64,000 bases of DNA from Paucilactobacillus wasatchensis (GCF_000876205.1 NZ_AWTT01000002.1:1-64000); one strand, 5' to 3'. Numbered from the stretch's first letter, positions 18,692-28,220 are shown. Program-made: numbers and translations. Notes: generated by a model not told the origin, from the letters alone.

Positions 18692-19909
18692 TTACAGCAG
18701 CTCAGCAAATACATCTTCTTGTTGATTCAAGAAGTCTTCGCCAGCTTTAATTTCGCTAACTTGAACACCATCTAGTGCTCGCTGCATGAGACCATCGATA
18801 TCTAGACGCGCTTCATAGAGCCTAGTGCGTTCCAAATTAGGTTTTGTTTTCGGACTTGGTGGCGCAAAAATAGTACAACAATCTTCAAATGGTAAAATTG
18901 ATAACTCGTAAGTATCGATATCCTTAGCAATTTTGATAATTTCAGTTTTATCCAATGATACAACAGGTCGTAAAATTGGCATTGTTGTAACGTCATTGAT
19001 CGCTAGCATACTTTCCATCGTTTGTGATGCTACCTGCCCCAGTGATTCACCATTAAAAATCGCTAAGCCATGGCGTTTAATCGCCAATGCTGCGGTCAAA
19101 CGTAACATTAACCGGCGCTGGACAGTCATCAAGTATCCCTCAGGCACTTTTTCTTTGATTGTCTCTTGAATCTCAGTAAATGGAACCTGCAAAAATTGGA
19201 TGCTCCCACTGTATCGGGCTAATTTACCAGTTAATTCTTTGGCTTTCGCTAACGCCTGTTGGCTAGTATACGGTGGGCTAAAGAAATGAACCATTTCCAT
19301 TGAAACACCACGTTTCATCCCCAGATAGCCAGCCACTGGAGAATCAATACCTCCAGATAACATTAGCATTCCCTTGCCACCAGTACCGACCGGCAGACCG
19401 CCAGCACCTTGCACCACTTCACTAGTCAGAAAAATACCATTGCCACGAATCTCAACTCTAATAGTCAAATCCGGATGATGAACATCCACAGTTAGTTCAG
19501 GAAATTGATCCAAAATGTAGCCACCCAACCGTGTATTCATTTCATTGGTATCAATTGGAAATTCATGATCAGAACGGCGTGTATTAACTTTAAATGTCAT
19601 TTTTGGTTTAAGCTGCTCACGAACCATCTGCTCAGCAGTTTGGGCAGTTGCTTCAAAAGTTCGGGCTACTTTAATCGATGGCGAAAAATTCTGAATTCCG
19701 AACACCATCTTCAACCGTGTCATCACGGCATCACTATCGGCACCATTTAAACTAACATGCAGGCGATCTCGATTAGCCTGTATTTTAACTGTTTCAAACT
19801 CATGCAATGCTTTACGGACATTTGAACCGAGTCGATCAATAAATCCTTTACGGTTTTTACCCTTAGTTGATAGTTCACCGTAACGCACCATAATTTCTGT
19901 ATATTGCAT
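18692..19909 (-). CDS. thiI: tRNA 4-thiouridine synthase ThiI
   Basis: This 405-residue enzyme thiolates U8 of tRNA, and in some bacteria supplies sulfur for thiamine. An N-terminal THUMP domain is followed by the PP-loop ATPase motif [12 protein letters not shown] (about residues 183-194). The rhodanese domain of the E. coli enzyme is absent, as usual in Firmicutes. It forms a pair with the cysteine desulfurase gene 16 bases upstream, the likely sulfur donor. Confidence 0.95.
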   Translation of the reverse strand: MQYTEIMVRYGELSTKGKNRKGFIDRLGSNVRKALHEFETVKIQANRDRLHVSLNGADSDAVMTRLKMVFGIQNFSPSIKVARTFEATAQTAEQMVREQLKPKMTFKVNTRRSDHEFPIDTNEMNTRLGGYILDQFPELTVDVHHPDLTIRVEIRGNGIFLTSEVVQGAGGLPVGTGGKGMLMLSGGIDSPVAGYLGMKRGVSMEMVHFFSPPYTSQQALAKAKELTGKLARYSGSIQFLQVPFTEIQETIKEKVPEGYLMTVQRRLMLRLTAALAIKRHGLAIFNGESLGQVASQTMESMLAINDVTTMPILRPVVSLDKTEIIKIAKDIDTYELSILPFEDCCTIFAPPSPKTKPNLERTRLYEARLDIDGLMQRALDGVQVSEIKAGEDFLNQQEDVFAELL

Positions 19910-19925
19910 TTAATTGCCCCCTTTC

Positions 19926-21074
19926 TTACTTCGTGATTTTTCTAAATTCATCATATAACTGGTCAAATACTTGATTAAATTTGTGTGCTTCTTCCACTGT
20001 GTTTTGATCGCCAAGACTAACACGAACAGCGCTAGTAGCAACATTTTCTGCCACATTCATTGCCTTTAATGTACTAGAAGCCAAATGTTTTTTAGAAGAA
20101 CACGCGCTGGTCGTCGAGATGTAAATATCGTGTTGCTCAAAAGCATGGACAATTGTTTCACCCCGCACCCCAACAATTGCAAAACACAAGATGTGTGGTG
20201 CAAAACGAGCAGTATCCTCTGAAAAAATAGTAACGTGCTCAAATGACTTAATGTGCTCAGAGATGACTTGTTTAATCTCTCGTTCTTTAGCATTGCTCTG
20301 GGCTTCTTTAGCTAATAAAATTCGCAATGCCTTAGCCATCGCCGCAATTGCGGGTAAATTCTCTGTGCCACTGCGCAAGTTACGCTCTTGTCCACCACCT
20401 GTTAAAAGGGGGGCAATTTTACGTCCCTGCTTAGCATAAATAAATCCGATTCCACGTGGGGCATGAAATTTGTGACCAGAGAACGTCACAAAATCAACCC
20501 TGCCATTGAAAATCAATGATTGAATTCCTTTGCCAATTCCTTGCACAGCATCAATGTGGAAATGAATCTTGGGGTAATCTTGTAGCACTTCAGCGACTTC
20601 TTTTAATGGCTGAATTGAACCAACTTCATTGTTAACTGCCATTACTGATACTAAAATCGTATCTGGTCGAATTGCCGCCTTCAAATCTGCAACTGAAATT
20701 TGTCCGTGTGCATCAACGGGCAAATACGTAATGTCAAAACCTAATTGTTCTAGTTGCTCCATCGAATTTTGAATTGCTGGATGTTCAATTGCCGTCGTGA
20801 TCAAATGTTTGCCAAAGGAGCGTTTTTCAATTGCAGTTCCCTTAACCACCCAGTTATCACCTTCAGTACCACCACTCGTAAATAAAATCTCACTAGGCAT
20901 TACATTCAGTAACTTTGCAATTTGAGCCCGCGATTGTTCCAGCAAATGCCAAGCTGACTCACCAAAGTTATGTAAGCTTGACGGGTTCCCCCAAAACTGG
21001 TCACTAACAGCCCGATAAGTATCTAGTACTTCGGGTAGTGCTTGGGTTGTGGCGCTATTATCAAAATATATCAA
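19926..21074 (-). CDS. Cysteine desulfurase (NifS/IscS family)
   Basis: This 382-residue PLP enzyme removes sulfur from cysteine as a persulfide. The PLP Lys is in FSGHKFHAPRG and the active Cys in STTSACSSKK. The start is TTG at 21074 behind AAGGATG; the upstream in-frame stretch encodes an unrelated hydrophobic extension with no ribosome site. Pairing with thiI suggests a NifZ-type role, dedicated to tRNA thiolation rather than general Fe-S assembly. Confidence 0.93.
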   Translation of the reverse strand: MIYFDNSATTQALPEVLDTYRAVSDQFWGNPSSLHNFGESAWHLLEQSRAQIAKLLNVMPSEILFTSGGTEGDNWVVKGTAIEKRSFGKHLITTAIEHPAIQNSMEQLEQLGFDITYLPVDAHGQISVADLKAAIRPDTILVSVMAVNNEVGSIQPLKEVAEVLQDYPKIHFHIDAVQGIGKGIQSLIFNGRVDFVTFSGHKFHAPRGIGFIYAKQGRKIAPLLTGGGQERNLRSGTENLPAIAAMAKALRILLAKEAQSNAKEREIKQVISEHIKSFEHVTIFSEDTARFAPHILCFAIVGVRGETIVHAFEQHDIYISTTSACSSKKHLASSTLKAMNVAENVATSAVRVSLGDQNTVEEAHKFNQVFDQLYDEFRKITK

Positions 21075-21193
21075 ATTTCCATCCTTCTTTGTAGCATGTG
21101 CAATACAAATGAGTAACACAACATGCAAGATATAGTTACCAATGGGGATAGACCATCAGTAGCAAAGTTCGACTCGCTTAAAACAGCGCTCCA

Positions 21194-21199
21194 AGTATA
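21194..21199 (-). promoter_or_regulatory. Extended -10 promoter candidate for the nifS-thiI pair
   Basis: On the minus strand TGG-TATACT fits an extended -10. No good -35 is seen. The rest of the 237-base gap between ezrA and the desulfurase gene (21075-21311) holds no other recognisable feature. Confidence 0.4.
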
Positions 21200-21311
21200 C
21201 CAAAGAACCCTGTCAGATGGTAGTATATTATCTGATTTCCTGCAAAATGATAGTCACAATTCTCAGTTCAAAAAAACACCTGCTATGATTTAATACCATA
21301 ACACGTGCCAT

Positions 21312-23039
21312 TTACTTTGTTTTTCTAGGTTGCCTGTGACTGCTAGTACTTTGATAATAACTATCTTCTAGTCGCTTATATGAACCCGGTTCAACCTTAT
21401 CCAACACTGTTGCAATAGTTTCTAAACTAGCAGCGTAGTCATGAGATTCGTTGAATAGTTTCTGTGCTTTTTTGGCCGCCTGATCTACCGTCTGATTTTG
21501 CTCCCTAAAGCGATTAGCGTATTGCATTAATCGCTCAGCTAATTGGGCGCTATCCCGTAGATCAGTTGTTTTTTCCTGCAGTGTTTCAAGGTCAGCCTGC
21601 ACAATTAGCAGTTGTTTTGTAATCTCTTCCATATTGATTTTAATACGATTAATATCTGTATCTAATTTCTTTATTTCGTCACTAACAACAAAAAAATAAT
21701 CCAAATATGATTGCGGTAAACCTGGTAAATTCAGCGATTCAACTTGCCGCTTGATGGCATGAATTTCACTTGCAAATCGGTGTAACGTCGCTTTGGCTCG
21801 CCGCTCATCATCCTGTAATCCAGCCACATCATCATTAATTTGTGTTTGTTGTTGTTCAATTTGAGTCAATATTTTTTGCGCATTTTGTTGCCGCTCTAAT
21901 ACTTGGCTGTCCACAGCAGTATGCTTATGAATGACTGTCAAATCAGTTTGATAATCTTTTTCTACCTGTTTAATTTGTTCACTCAGACCCCGTGCGGTTT
22001 CTAATTCGCTATGATCCAAAGTATAATTTTGACTCAGACGATCTAGTTCAATCATTAATTCATGATTTTGATTTTGTGCATGCACGATAAATCGTCCAAT
22101 TTCAGGCATGATCTTAGTTACGGCTGGACGTGCATCCAGCTCCTTTTGCATTACATCATACAAATGATCAACTTGCCGCTGAATGTTGTCATTAGCCTTT
22201 TGAACTGTCTCAATTTCAAGTTGAGCTAATTTAGTCAGTGTTTCTGTTCTTTGTTGTTCAATGTTAGCAATTTCGGTAGCAATATCTGCATCAATAAATT
22301 GGTACCCCTGATTACTCAGCTGAGTGTAGCCTCCCTGCAATTCCTGCAACTGTTCTGGGTACTGAACATCTAAATTTTGATATAAGGCAGGAATTAACTC
22401 AATTGTTTTTTCTAGTTGGTTAGTATTTGCTTCCAAACCACCAAGTACAGTCTGAGCCTTGGCATGGTCACCTTCAGAAGTAAGCGTACTGAAACGGTCA
22501 AATTCATCTTCCAATCCAGACAGTTTTTCTTCCAATTGATCAATACTATTTCCAAACTTGAAGTTCTCCGACAATAACTTTTTCCGTAAACTTTGATATT
22601 TCTTTTCTAGTTTAGAAACTGCTTGCCGATGCTGTTGATCGATTTTCTTTAAGTCAGCTAATGCATCGCGCGTATGATTAACAATTTTTTCTGTTGTAGC
22701 AACTCGCTCCTTGAGTTGACTCACTTCCTGACGAACCTTAACAAAATTAACTCCACGCACATCATGGCGAATGCTATCTGCCAATTCGTCAATTGCGGTA
22801 AAACGATGATCGGTTACCTCTTGATAGTCACTTTGTAACCGCTGAAATTGCTGCAATGATTCCCCAGTTAAACTGAGATTCGCTCCATCACGCAAATTTG
22901 CATCAACATGTAAGCCTACCAGCCGCTGTTTATCATCCTGTAAGTCATTAATTTGATTAATTGTAATCCGTTGAAAAAGATATAATCCGCCAACAATTAC
23001 TGCTGCGATGATCACAATCCCAATTAGCACTTGCAGCAT
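21312..23039 (-). CDS. ezrA: Septation ring regulator EzrA
   Basis: This 575-residue protein has one N-terminal membrane helix (about residues 3-22), followed by almost continuous heptad-rich, spectrin-like coiled coils. EzrA binds FtsZ and limits Z rings to midcell. Length matches the family (about 570). It is upstream of the desulfurase and thiI, the usual lactobacillus order, and divergent from the msrC-like gene. Confidence 0.93.
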   Translation of the reverse strand: MLQVLIGIVIIAAVIVGGLYLFQRITINQINDLQDDKQRLVGLHVDANLRDGANLSLTGESLQQFQRLQSDYQEVTDHRFTAIDELADSIRHDVRGVNFVKVRQEVSQLKERVATTEKIVNHTRDALADLKKIDQQHRQAVSKLEKKYQSLRKKLLSENFKFGNSIDQLEEKLSGLEDEFDRFSTLTSEGDHAKAQTVLGGLEANTNQLEKTIELIPALYQNLDVQYPEQLQELQGGYTQLSNQGYQFIDADIATEIANIEQQRTETLTKLAQLEIETVQKANDNIQRQVDHLYDVMQKELDARPAVTKIMPEIGRFIVHAQNQNHELMIELDRLSQNYTLDHSELETARGLSEQIKQVEKDYQTDLTVIHKHTAVDSQVLERQQNAQKILTQIEQQQTQINDDVAGLQDDERRAKATLHRFASEIHAIKRQVESLNLPGLPQSYLDYFFVVSDEIKKLDTDINRIKINMEEITKQLLIVQADLETLQEKTTDLRDSAQLAERLMQYANRFREQNQTVDQAAKKAQKLFNESHDYAASLETIATVLDKVEPGSYKRLEDSYYQSTSSHRQPRKTK

Positions 23040-23198
23040 TCGAAAATCCCACCTTTTATTATGGACGTTTATTATTGATTTTTAAAGTTAAGACAGTTAA
23101 AATCAATCTTATTTAAAATTATAACATACAGTAAATATAGCAGCACATTGAATTTACGTTGAATTAACAATCATTATGAGTAAAAGGAGAGTTATTTT

Positions 23199-23663
23199 AT
23201 GAGTGAAGCTTCATTAATGACCCAGCAATTAGATGCCCTATTATTTGAAGAACAGGACCAAACTGCAAATTTAGCCAACGCATCTGCTCTACTGATGCAA
23301 AGCCTGTCCAATATTAATTGGGCTGGTTTTTATCTTTATCAACCGGCCAATGATGAATTAGTCCTTGGCCCCTTTCAGGGGAAAGTCGCCTGCATGCACA
23401 TCAAAAACGGTGCTGGTGTGTGTGGAAGTGCATTGCAAAACAAGAAAGTGCAACGAGTAGCCAATGTGCACGATTTTCCTGGTCATATTGCATGTGATAG
23501 TGATTCGAACGCTGAAATTGTCGTCCCACTATATACAGCCAGCGGTCAACCCATCGGTGTAATGGACATTGATTCAACAACACTAGACCGTTTTTCACCT
23601 GCAGATGAAGAACAATTAGTCGAATTCGCCAATGTTTTGGTCCAACATATTGACTCGCACTAG
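23199..23663 (+). CDS. msrC: Free methionine-(R)-sulfoxide reductase, GAF domain
   Basis: This 154-residue single GAF-domain protein reduces free Met-R-sulfoxide. Three cysteines at 65, 75 and 99 have the 10- and 24-residue spacing of the E. coli catalytic set (84, 94, 118). ATG follows AAAGGAGAG. The rpsD promoter overlaps its last codons, so the two plus-strand genes are separate units. Confidence 0.92.
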   Translation: MSEASLMTQQLDALLFEEQDQTANLANASALLMQSLSNINWAGFYLYQPANDELVLGPFQGKVACMHIKNGAGVCGSALQNKKVQRVANVHDFPGHIACDSDSNAEIVVPLYTASGQPIGVMDIDSTTLDRFSPADEEQLVEFANVLVQHIDSH

Positions 23664-23679
23664 CCAATCGCGGTATACT
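23650..23679 (+). promoter_or_regulatory. rpsD promoter
   Basis: TTGACT (23650-23655) and TATACT (23674-23679) have an 18-base spacer. The -35 lies within the end of the preceding GAF gene. Confidence 0.75.
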
Positions 23680-23685
23680 ACTCTT

Positions 23686-23852
23686 TGTGTAAAATAATGC
23701 AGCAGTGAATGGTAAGCTCGTCAACAGATTGGTGCCCAATGGTTCAACTAGTAACCGCGGCTGCAAAGGTGAACGTTGCAGACCAACCTGCACGAATACC
23801 GAATTTACAATCGGATTATTTTACTCCAAATAAATTTATTGGAGGATCTCTT
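23686..23852 (+). promoter_or_regulatory. Structured 5' leader of rpsD, probable S4 autoregulatory site
   Basis: About 167 bases of untranslated leader contain several short stems (for example GCAG/CTGC and CCGA/TCGG) before TTGGAGG. In Bacillus, ribosomal protein S4 represses its own monocistronic rpsD gene through such a leader. Assignment here is by position and length; the S4-binding fold was not modelled. Confidence 0.5.
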
Positions 23853-24461
23853 ATGTCTCGTTATACAGGTCCAAGTTGGCGTGTTTCTCGTCGTCTTGGT
23901 GTTTCATTATCCGGAACCGGAAAAGAATTAGCTCGTCGCCCTTATGCTCCTGGTGATCATGGTAATGATCGTCGTTCAAAGTTGTCAGAATATGGTACAC
24001 AACTGCGTGAAAAGCAAAAGTTGCGTATGACATATGGCATGACAGAACGTCAATTCGCTAACCTATTCGTTCGTGCTGGTAAAATGCAAGATGGTACTCA
24101 TGGTACTAACTTCATGGCTTTACTGGAACGTCGTCTGGACAACATGGTTTACCGCCTCGGCTTAGCAACTACTCGTCGTCAAGCTCGTCAATTAGTTAAC
24201 CACGGTCACATCACAGTTGATGGCAAACGTGTTGATATTCCTTCTTACGAAGTTGAGATTGGTCAAACAATCGGCGTTCGTGAAAAGTCAAAGAACCTTG
24301 TCATTATTCAAAGTGCCGTTGAAGCAGTTGTTGGTCGTCCTTCATACGTTGAATTTGATGCTGATAAGCTGGAAGGCTCATTAGTTCGAATTCCTGAACG
24401 TGAAGACATGGATGCTGACATTGATGAAGCTCTAATTGTTGAATACTACAACAAACTATAA
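23853..24461 (+). CDS. rpsD: 30S ribosomal protein S4
   Basis: This 202-residue primary 16S rRNA-binding protein nucleates 30S assembly. The N-terminus starts [10 protein letters not shown] and a central S4 RNA-binding domain ([10 protein letters not shown], then [10 protein letters not shown]) is intact. ATG at 23853 has TTGGAGG upstream; the reading frame is open further upstream, but that part is leader. It is transcribed alone. Confidence 0.97.
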   Translation: MSRYTGPSWRVSRRLGVSLSGTGKELARRPYAPGDHGNDRRSKLSEYGTQLREKQKLRMTYGMTERQFANLFVRAGKMQDGTHGTNFMALLERRLDNMVYRLGLATTRRQARQLVNHGHITVDGKRVDIPSYEVEIGQTIGVREKSKNLVIIQSAVEAVVGRPSYVEFDADKLEGSLVRIPEREDMDADIDEALIVEYYNKL

Positions 24462-24468
24462 TTTAGTA

Positions 24469-24498
24469 AGACTTGCTGAACTCAGCAGGTCTTTTTTT
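24469..24498 (+). terminator. rpsD terminator
   Basis: AGACTTGCTGA and CAGCAGGTCT form a stem followed by seven T. Confidence 0.9.
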
Positions 24499-24535
24499 AA
24501 TGTCTTTCTTGGCATAATTAATCTAATTTTGGTTT

Positions 24536-24567
24536 AAAAAAAAGCGCACTGTACAGTGTGCTTTTTT
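24536..24567. terminator. Bidirectional terminator between rpsD and the DUF1054 gene
   Basis: The near-perfect palindrome GCGCACTGTACAGTGTGC at 24544-24561 is flanked by A-runs and T-runs on the two sides. Confidence 0.85.
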
Positions 24568-24579
24568 ATTAACGCCAGA

Positions 24580-25182
24580 TTATTGGACTAATTTTTGATA
24601 GATTGCTAGTAACCCACTAATAACAGCCTCAATTGATTTAATTTGAATAGCCGTGCTATTTTGGAAGAAACGGTCATCTTTTGCCCAAACCTGGCCAATC
24701 AAAAATTCATCTTTTTTGCCTCTTTGGTAACCACTGATTGCCATTTCAATTGTCTTAGCGGACGCTGCTTCAATTTTTGTTTGAGTATGGTCCTGGCAAA
24801 CATAGTAGTCGCCCGTCAACTCATTCAATGCTTGTTGGTTTGCTAATAAACGTGAACTAATTTGTGCATCGATTTTAGACTCGCCCAGTAATGCCAACCA
24901 AATAAACATCCGATCAGCCCAAAAGCCAATTTCAAAGTGGGGATCTTTTTTATACCCTCTTTTATTGGGACCAAATGCAATCCAAGTATTAATTGGCGGA
25001 TTAACCGTTCGTCGCAAGTGCTTAGCGATATGCGGATATATTTCAATTTTTTGTTGACTAAAAAAAGGTTGCAGGTTGGCTGCCAATTGTTCAAACTGTG
25101 GGTCGATCACTGCTCTAACCTGTGCCATTCTTCCAGTCAATGTTGGTTCTAAAAAAACATCAAAATCAGCTTGTGAAAACAT
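24580..25182 (-). CDS. DUF1054 family protein (YktB-like)
   Basis: This 200-residue soluble protein of unknown function matches the DUF1054 pattern: an N-terminal FSQADFDVF, an HLRRTVNPPINTW segment, and PHFEIGFW. It is monocistronic and divergent from yueI, ending at the bidirectional terminator shared with rpsD. No catalytic motif is evident. Confidence 0.85.
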   Translation of the reverse strand: MFSQADFDVFLEPTLTGRMAQVRAVIDPQFEQLAANLQPFFSQQKIEIYPHIAKHLRRTVNPPINTWIAFGPNKRGYKKDPHFEIGFWADRMFIWLALLGESKIDAQISSRLLANQQALNELTGDYYVCQDHTQTKIEAASAKTIEMAISGYQRGKKDEFLIGQVWAKDDRFFQNSTAIQIKSIEAVISGLLAIYQKLVQ

Positions 25183-25224
25183 TGCTTCGCACCGCTTTCT
25201 TTTAAACTACAATTGCATTAATGG

Positions 25225-25230
25225 TATAAT
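25225..25230 (+). promoter_or_regulatory. -10 element for yueI-rarA
   Basis: A perfect TATAAT lies 33 bases before the yueI start; the -35 is poor (TTAAAC at 17 bases). Confidence 0.5.
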
Positions 25231-25263
25231 ATTTCGTAGCTAAATGAAAGGACCATTGGACCG

Positions 25264-25725
25264 ATGCCTGAAAATAAATTTGTTCCAACTGATGAACATT
25301 TGCAAAATGCCATGTTTGGAACTCCCAAAATTAATCCCGATGAACAGCGCAAATATCTTGGCACCTTCAGAGAACGGGTCATGGTGACAATTAGTGTTAG
25401 TCAACTACAACAGTTTAACTGGAGCAATATATTTGAACAAGAAATCACCCAGCCTCAGGTTAAAATCATCTTTTTTAATGGCAACATTGAACAATCACAG
25501 TTACAACCATATATTAAGACTGCCGCTAAAATTGGAACCAATTTTACCATTAAGACTAGTCCAGATTATCACATTGACAATGATAATCTCGCGATCGTGG
25601 TAGCCGCCAAGAATGCCATTCATATCAATCCAATTGATATTGCTAAAAAGCATCCCGAGTATTCCGCCAAGCAAACTGACTCACCAACACCTAAAAAGTC
25701 ATTTTGGCACAAATTGTTTAATTAA
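25264..25725 (+). CDS. yueI: YueI family protein (DUF1694)
   Basis: This 153-residue protein of unknown function shows the usual FGTPKINPDEQRKYLGTFRERV N-terminal block of YueI proteins in its first 45 residues and a C-terminal basic, Pro-rich tail. It is 29 bases upstream of rarA, so the two are likely cotranscribed. No enzymatic motif is seen. Confidence 0.85.
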   Translation: MPENKFVPTDEHLQNAMFGTPKINPDEQRKYLGTFRERVMVTISVSQLQQFNWSNIFEQEITQPQVKIIFFNGNIEQSQLQPYIKTAAKIGTNFTIKTSPDYHIDNDNLAIVVAAKNAIHINPIDIAKKHPEYSAKQTDSPTPKKSFWHKLFN

Positions 25726-25754
25726 ACCGGTTTTATTTAGAAAGGAAAACAAAT

Positions 25755-27050
25755 ATGCAGCAACCATTGGCCTATCGAATGCGACCAACTAAATTAGAAG
25801 AAATTGTTGGCCAACAACACTTAGTTGGACCTGGCAAAATAATTAATCGCATGGTGAGCGCCAAAATGCTTTCATCAATGATTTTATATGGTCCACCTGG
25901 CACTGGAAAAACCAGTATCGCCAGTGCCATTGCTGGGTCAACTAAATATGCATTCCGTACGCTCAATGCAGCCACAGATTCTAAAAAGGATCTTCAAATC
26001 GTTGCAGAAGAAGCCAAGATGAGTGGCACAGTAATTTTATTACTTGATGAAATCCATCGCCTGGATAAAACAAAACAAGATTTTCTGCTTCCTCACCTAG
26101 AAAGTGGTCGAATTATTTTAATTGGTGCAACAACTGAAAATCCCTACATCACAATAAATCCAGCGATTCGCAGCCGAACTCAAATTTTTCAGGTTTATCC
26201 ATTGACCGAAGAACAAATGGAACAAGCCGTTAATCGTGCGCTCAAGGATCCTGACAAGGGACTGGGCCAATTATCAATTGACCTAAAAGTCGAAGCATTG
26301 CAGCAATTAGTACGTGCTACTAATGGTGATTTACGAAGTGCACTTAACGGCCTTGAATTGGCCGCTAAATCTACCCCACCCGCTGAAGATGGACAAATTA
26401 TTTTGACTCTGCCAATCATCGAGGAAAGCTTCCAACATAAGGCCCTATCTGCAGATAAAAACGGTGATGCACATTACGATGTAATTTCTGCACTTCAAAA
26501 GTCCATCCGAGGAAGTGACGTTGATGCTGCACTGCATTACTTGGCGAGATTAATTGAAGCTGGTGATTTACCAATAATTGCACGACGGTTACTAGTGATT
26601 GCCTACGAAGATATCGGTTTGGCCAACCCGCCGGCTGCTAGCAGGACAGTTACTGCTGTGGAGGCAGCCCAAAAGCTTGGATTCCCAGAGGCCCGAATTC
26701 CACTAGCAGATGCAGTAATTGAATTGTGTTTATCTCCAAAATCAAACTCAGGTATCAATGCAATTGATAAGGCAATTGATCAAGTTAAGGCAGGTGGTTT
26801 TGGCGACGTGCCTGCCCACTTGAAAGACGCACACTATCAGGGAGCAGCAAAACTTGGTCATGGCACGGAATATAAATATCCACACGCTTTTCCTAATGAC
26901 TGGGTGCAACAACAATACTTACCTGATAAAATCAAAAACGCACAGTATTATCAGCCGAAGCAAAATGGCCGATTCGAACAGGCGCTGGGTCAGCAATATG
27001 AGCAACTACTAGCGGCACAACGTGGCAAGTCGCCTAAGAAACCCAACTAA
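25755..27050 (+). CDS. rarA: Replication-associated recombination protein A (AAA+ ATPase)
   Basis: This 431-residue protein of the RarA/MgsA/WRNIP1 family acts at stalled replication forks. Walker A GPPGTGKTS (about residues 46-54), Walker B LLLDEIHR and sensor-1 GATTENP are present, followed by the tetramerisation and MgsA C-terminal domains. ATG follows AAAGGAAA. The 6S RNA gene starts about 40 bases after its stop. Confidence 0.95.
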   Translation: MQQPLAYRMRPTKLEEIVGQQHLVGPGKIINRMVSAKMLSSMILYGPPGTGKTSIASAIAGSTKYAFRTLNAATDSKKDLQIVAEEAKMSGTVILLLDEIHRLDKTKQDFLLPHLESGRIILIGATTENPYITINPAIRSRTQIFQVYPLTEEQMEQAVNRALKDPDKGLGQLSIDLKVEALQQLVRATNGDLRSALNGLELAAKSTPPAEDGQIILTLPIIEESFQHKALSADKNGDAHYDVISALQKSIRGSDVDAALHYLARLIEAGDLPIIARRLLVIAYEDIGLANPPAASRTVTAVEAAQKLGFPEARIPLADAVIELCLSPKSNSGINAIDKAIDQVKAGGFGDVPAHLKDAHYQGAAKLGHGTEYKYPHAFPNDWVQQQYLPDKIKNAQYYQPKQNGRFEQALGQQYEQLLAAQRGKSPKKPN

Positions 27051-27055
27051 ATTAA

Positions 27056-27084
27056 TTGCGCTTACCGGCGCAACATGCTAACAT
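27056..27084 (+). promoter_or_regulatory. Promoter of the 6S RNA gene
   Basis: TTGCGC (27056-27061) and TAACAT (27079-27084) are 17 bases apart, seven bases before the predicted 5' end. The -35 begins just after the rarA stop. Confidence 0.55.
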
Positions 27085-27090
27085 ATAAAT

Positions 27091-27285
27091 AGAAATTCTA
27101 AGGTGTACGCGTTGTTCATATTACAGTTTTGCCTTACAATCTTATTACATTGGGACTAGCGTTAGCTGCACGGATAACAGGCCTTAACTCTTGGTAGTTA
27201 GAAGTGTAGCGACCGTGTCCCACCTGTCTTGAACACAGGTCAACACTGAAGAACGATTAACGGCACCACTAGAATTTCCTTAATT
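27091..27285 (+). ncRNA. ssrS: 6S RNA (Lacto-usp type)
   Basis: About 190 nt. A closing stem is formed by GAAATTCT (27092-27099) and AGAATTTC (27271-27278), continued by GGTG/CACC. A long, mostly unpaired centre with imperfect stems is as expected for 6S RNA, which mimics an open promoter and binds SigA RNA polymerase. The location before a small hypothetical gene and a usp gene is the defining context of the Lacto-usp motif, proposed to be the 6S RNA of lactobacilli. No covariance model was run. Confidence 0.8.
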
Positions 27286-27351
27286 TGATAATTATTGGCA
27301 ATTGCAAATATCGATTTGTGATTGCCTTATTTTTATGGCGTGGAGGCTGTT

Positions 27352-27633
27352 ATGTTGATTACAATTTTACTTATTATTTTTGCGTTAATTGCGCTATACA
27401 TTGGCTGGTATTTGGTTGCACACCGTAATAGGCCCTTTTTAATTTTTAATCCAGCCACCAATCTTAGCTTATCCCATGCGGTTACCTTTTGGGGCGTTAC
27501 TATGTTAGTAGTTGGATTAGTTGGGTTAGTTGCAGCGTTAATTAATATTTTGCTGGTTACAGTGATCATTTTAGTAGTTGGCTGTTTCTCAGGTACGTTA
27601 ATGTTGCTGAGCCTAATGATATTTATGCGCTAA
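27352..27633 (+). CDS. Small three-helix membrane protein of unknown function
   Basis: This 93-residue, very hydrophobic protein has three predicted membrane segments (about residues 2-21, 42-65 and 66-90), with a short polar stretch HRNRPFL between the first two. ATG at 27352 has GGAGG five bases upstream. It lies 66 bases after the 6S RNA and before usp. A gene in this place is part of the known Lacto-usp context but has no assigned role. A DUF3899/DUF3784-like family is possible; none could be confirmed. Confidence 0.75.
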   Translation: MLITILLIIFALIALYIGWYLVAHRNRPFLIFNPATNLSLSHAVTFWGVTMLVVGLVGLVAALINILLVTVIILVVGCFSGTLMLLSLMIFMR

Positions 27634-27648
27634 TACCGCGGATGTAAC

Positions 27649-27683
27649 CGGAAACAATATTTAAGTGTTTTCCTTTTATTTTG
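27649..27683 (+). terminator. Terminator between the small membrane gene and usp
   Basis: GGAAACA and TGTTTTCC form a stem followed by TTTTATTTT. It may end most transcripts before usp or attenuate usp. Confidence 0.6.
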
Positions 27684-27733
27684 GCAGCAAATAACGTAGA
27701 ATGAAGGTAGAAACAAAGTGAGGGGGAATTAAA

Positions 27734-28216
27734 ATGTTACAACAATATCAACATATTCTTGTTCCGGTCGATGGCTCTAAGGAAGCGGAAGTTGCTTTTA
27801 AAAAGGCGGTTGCTGTTGCTAACCGTAATGGTAGTGAAACTGAGTTACGCCTATTACACGTTGTTGATACACGTGCGTTTCAAAATATTTCCAGCTTTGA
27901 TACTTCCATGGTCGAGCAAGTTACAGAGACTGCTAAAAAAACGCTTGATAAATATGTGGAGGAAGCACAGGCTCAAGGGTTAACAAATGTTAGTTATACA
28001 ATTGAGTATGGTGCACCCAAAACAATTATCGCTCGCGATGTCCCGAATGAAATGAAAGCTGACCTAATTATGATTGGTGCAACTGGTTTAAACGCCGTTG
28101 AACGCCTACTAATTGGTTCAGTGACTGAGTATGTTACCAGAACGGCAGTTTGTGACGTGCTTGTGGTTCGAACCGATTTAGAGAACAAACCGATTAAGAA
28201 AACAGATAATAATTAA
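27734..28216 (+). CDS. Universal stress protein UspA family
   Basis: This 160-residue cytoplasmic protein has a single Usp domain. The ATP-binding signature GxxGxN/x9/GS(V/T) appears as GATGLNAVERLLIGSVT near residues 115-131, and the N-terminal ILVPVDGS is typical. ATG follows GAGGGGGAA. The link to the 6S RNA region suggests stationary-phase or stress expression, as an inference from context. Confidence 0.93.
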   Translation: MLQQYQHILVPVDGSKEAEVAFKKAVAVANRNGSETELRLLHVVDTRAFQNISSFDTSMVEQVTETAKKTLDKYVEEAQAQGLTNVSYTIEYGAPKTIIARDVPNEMKADLIMIGATGLNAVERLLIGSVTEYVTRTAVCDVLVVRTDLENKPIKKTDNN

Positions 28217-28220
28217 TTAC

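Noticed and set aside
21160-21180. tRNA T-loop-like GTTCGACTC in the gap between ezrA and the cysteine desulfurase gene
   Set aside because: No matching acceptor, D or anticodon stems flank it on either strand, so it is not a tRNA gene.
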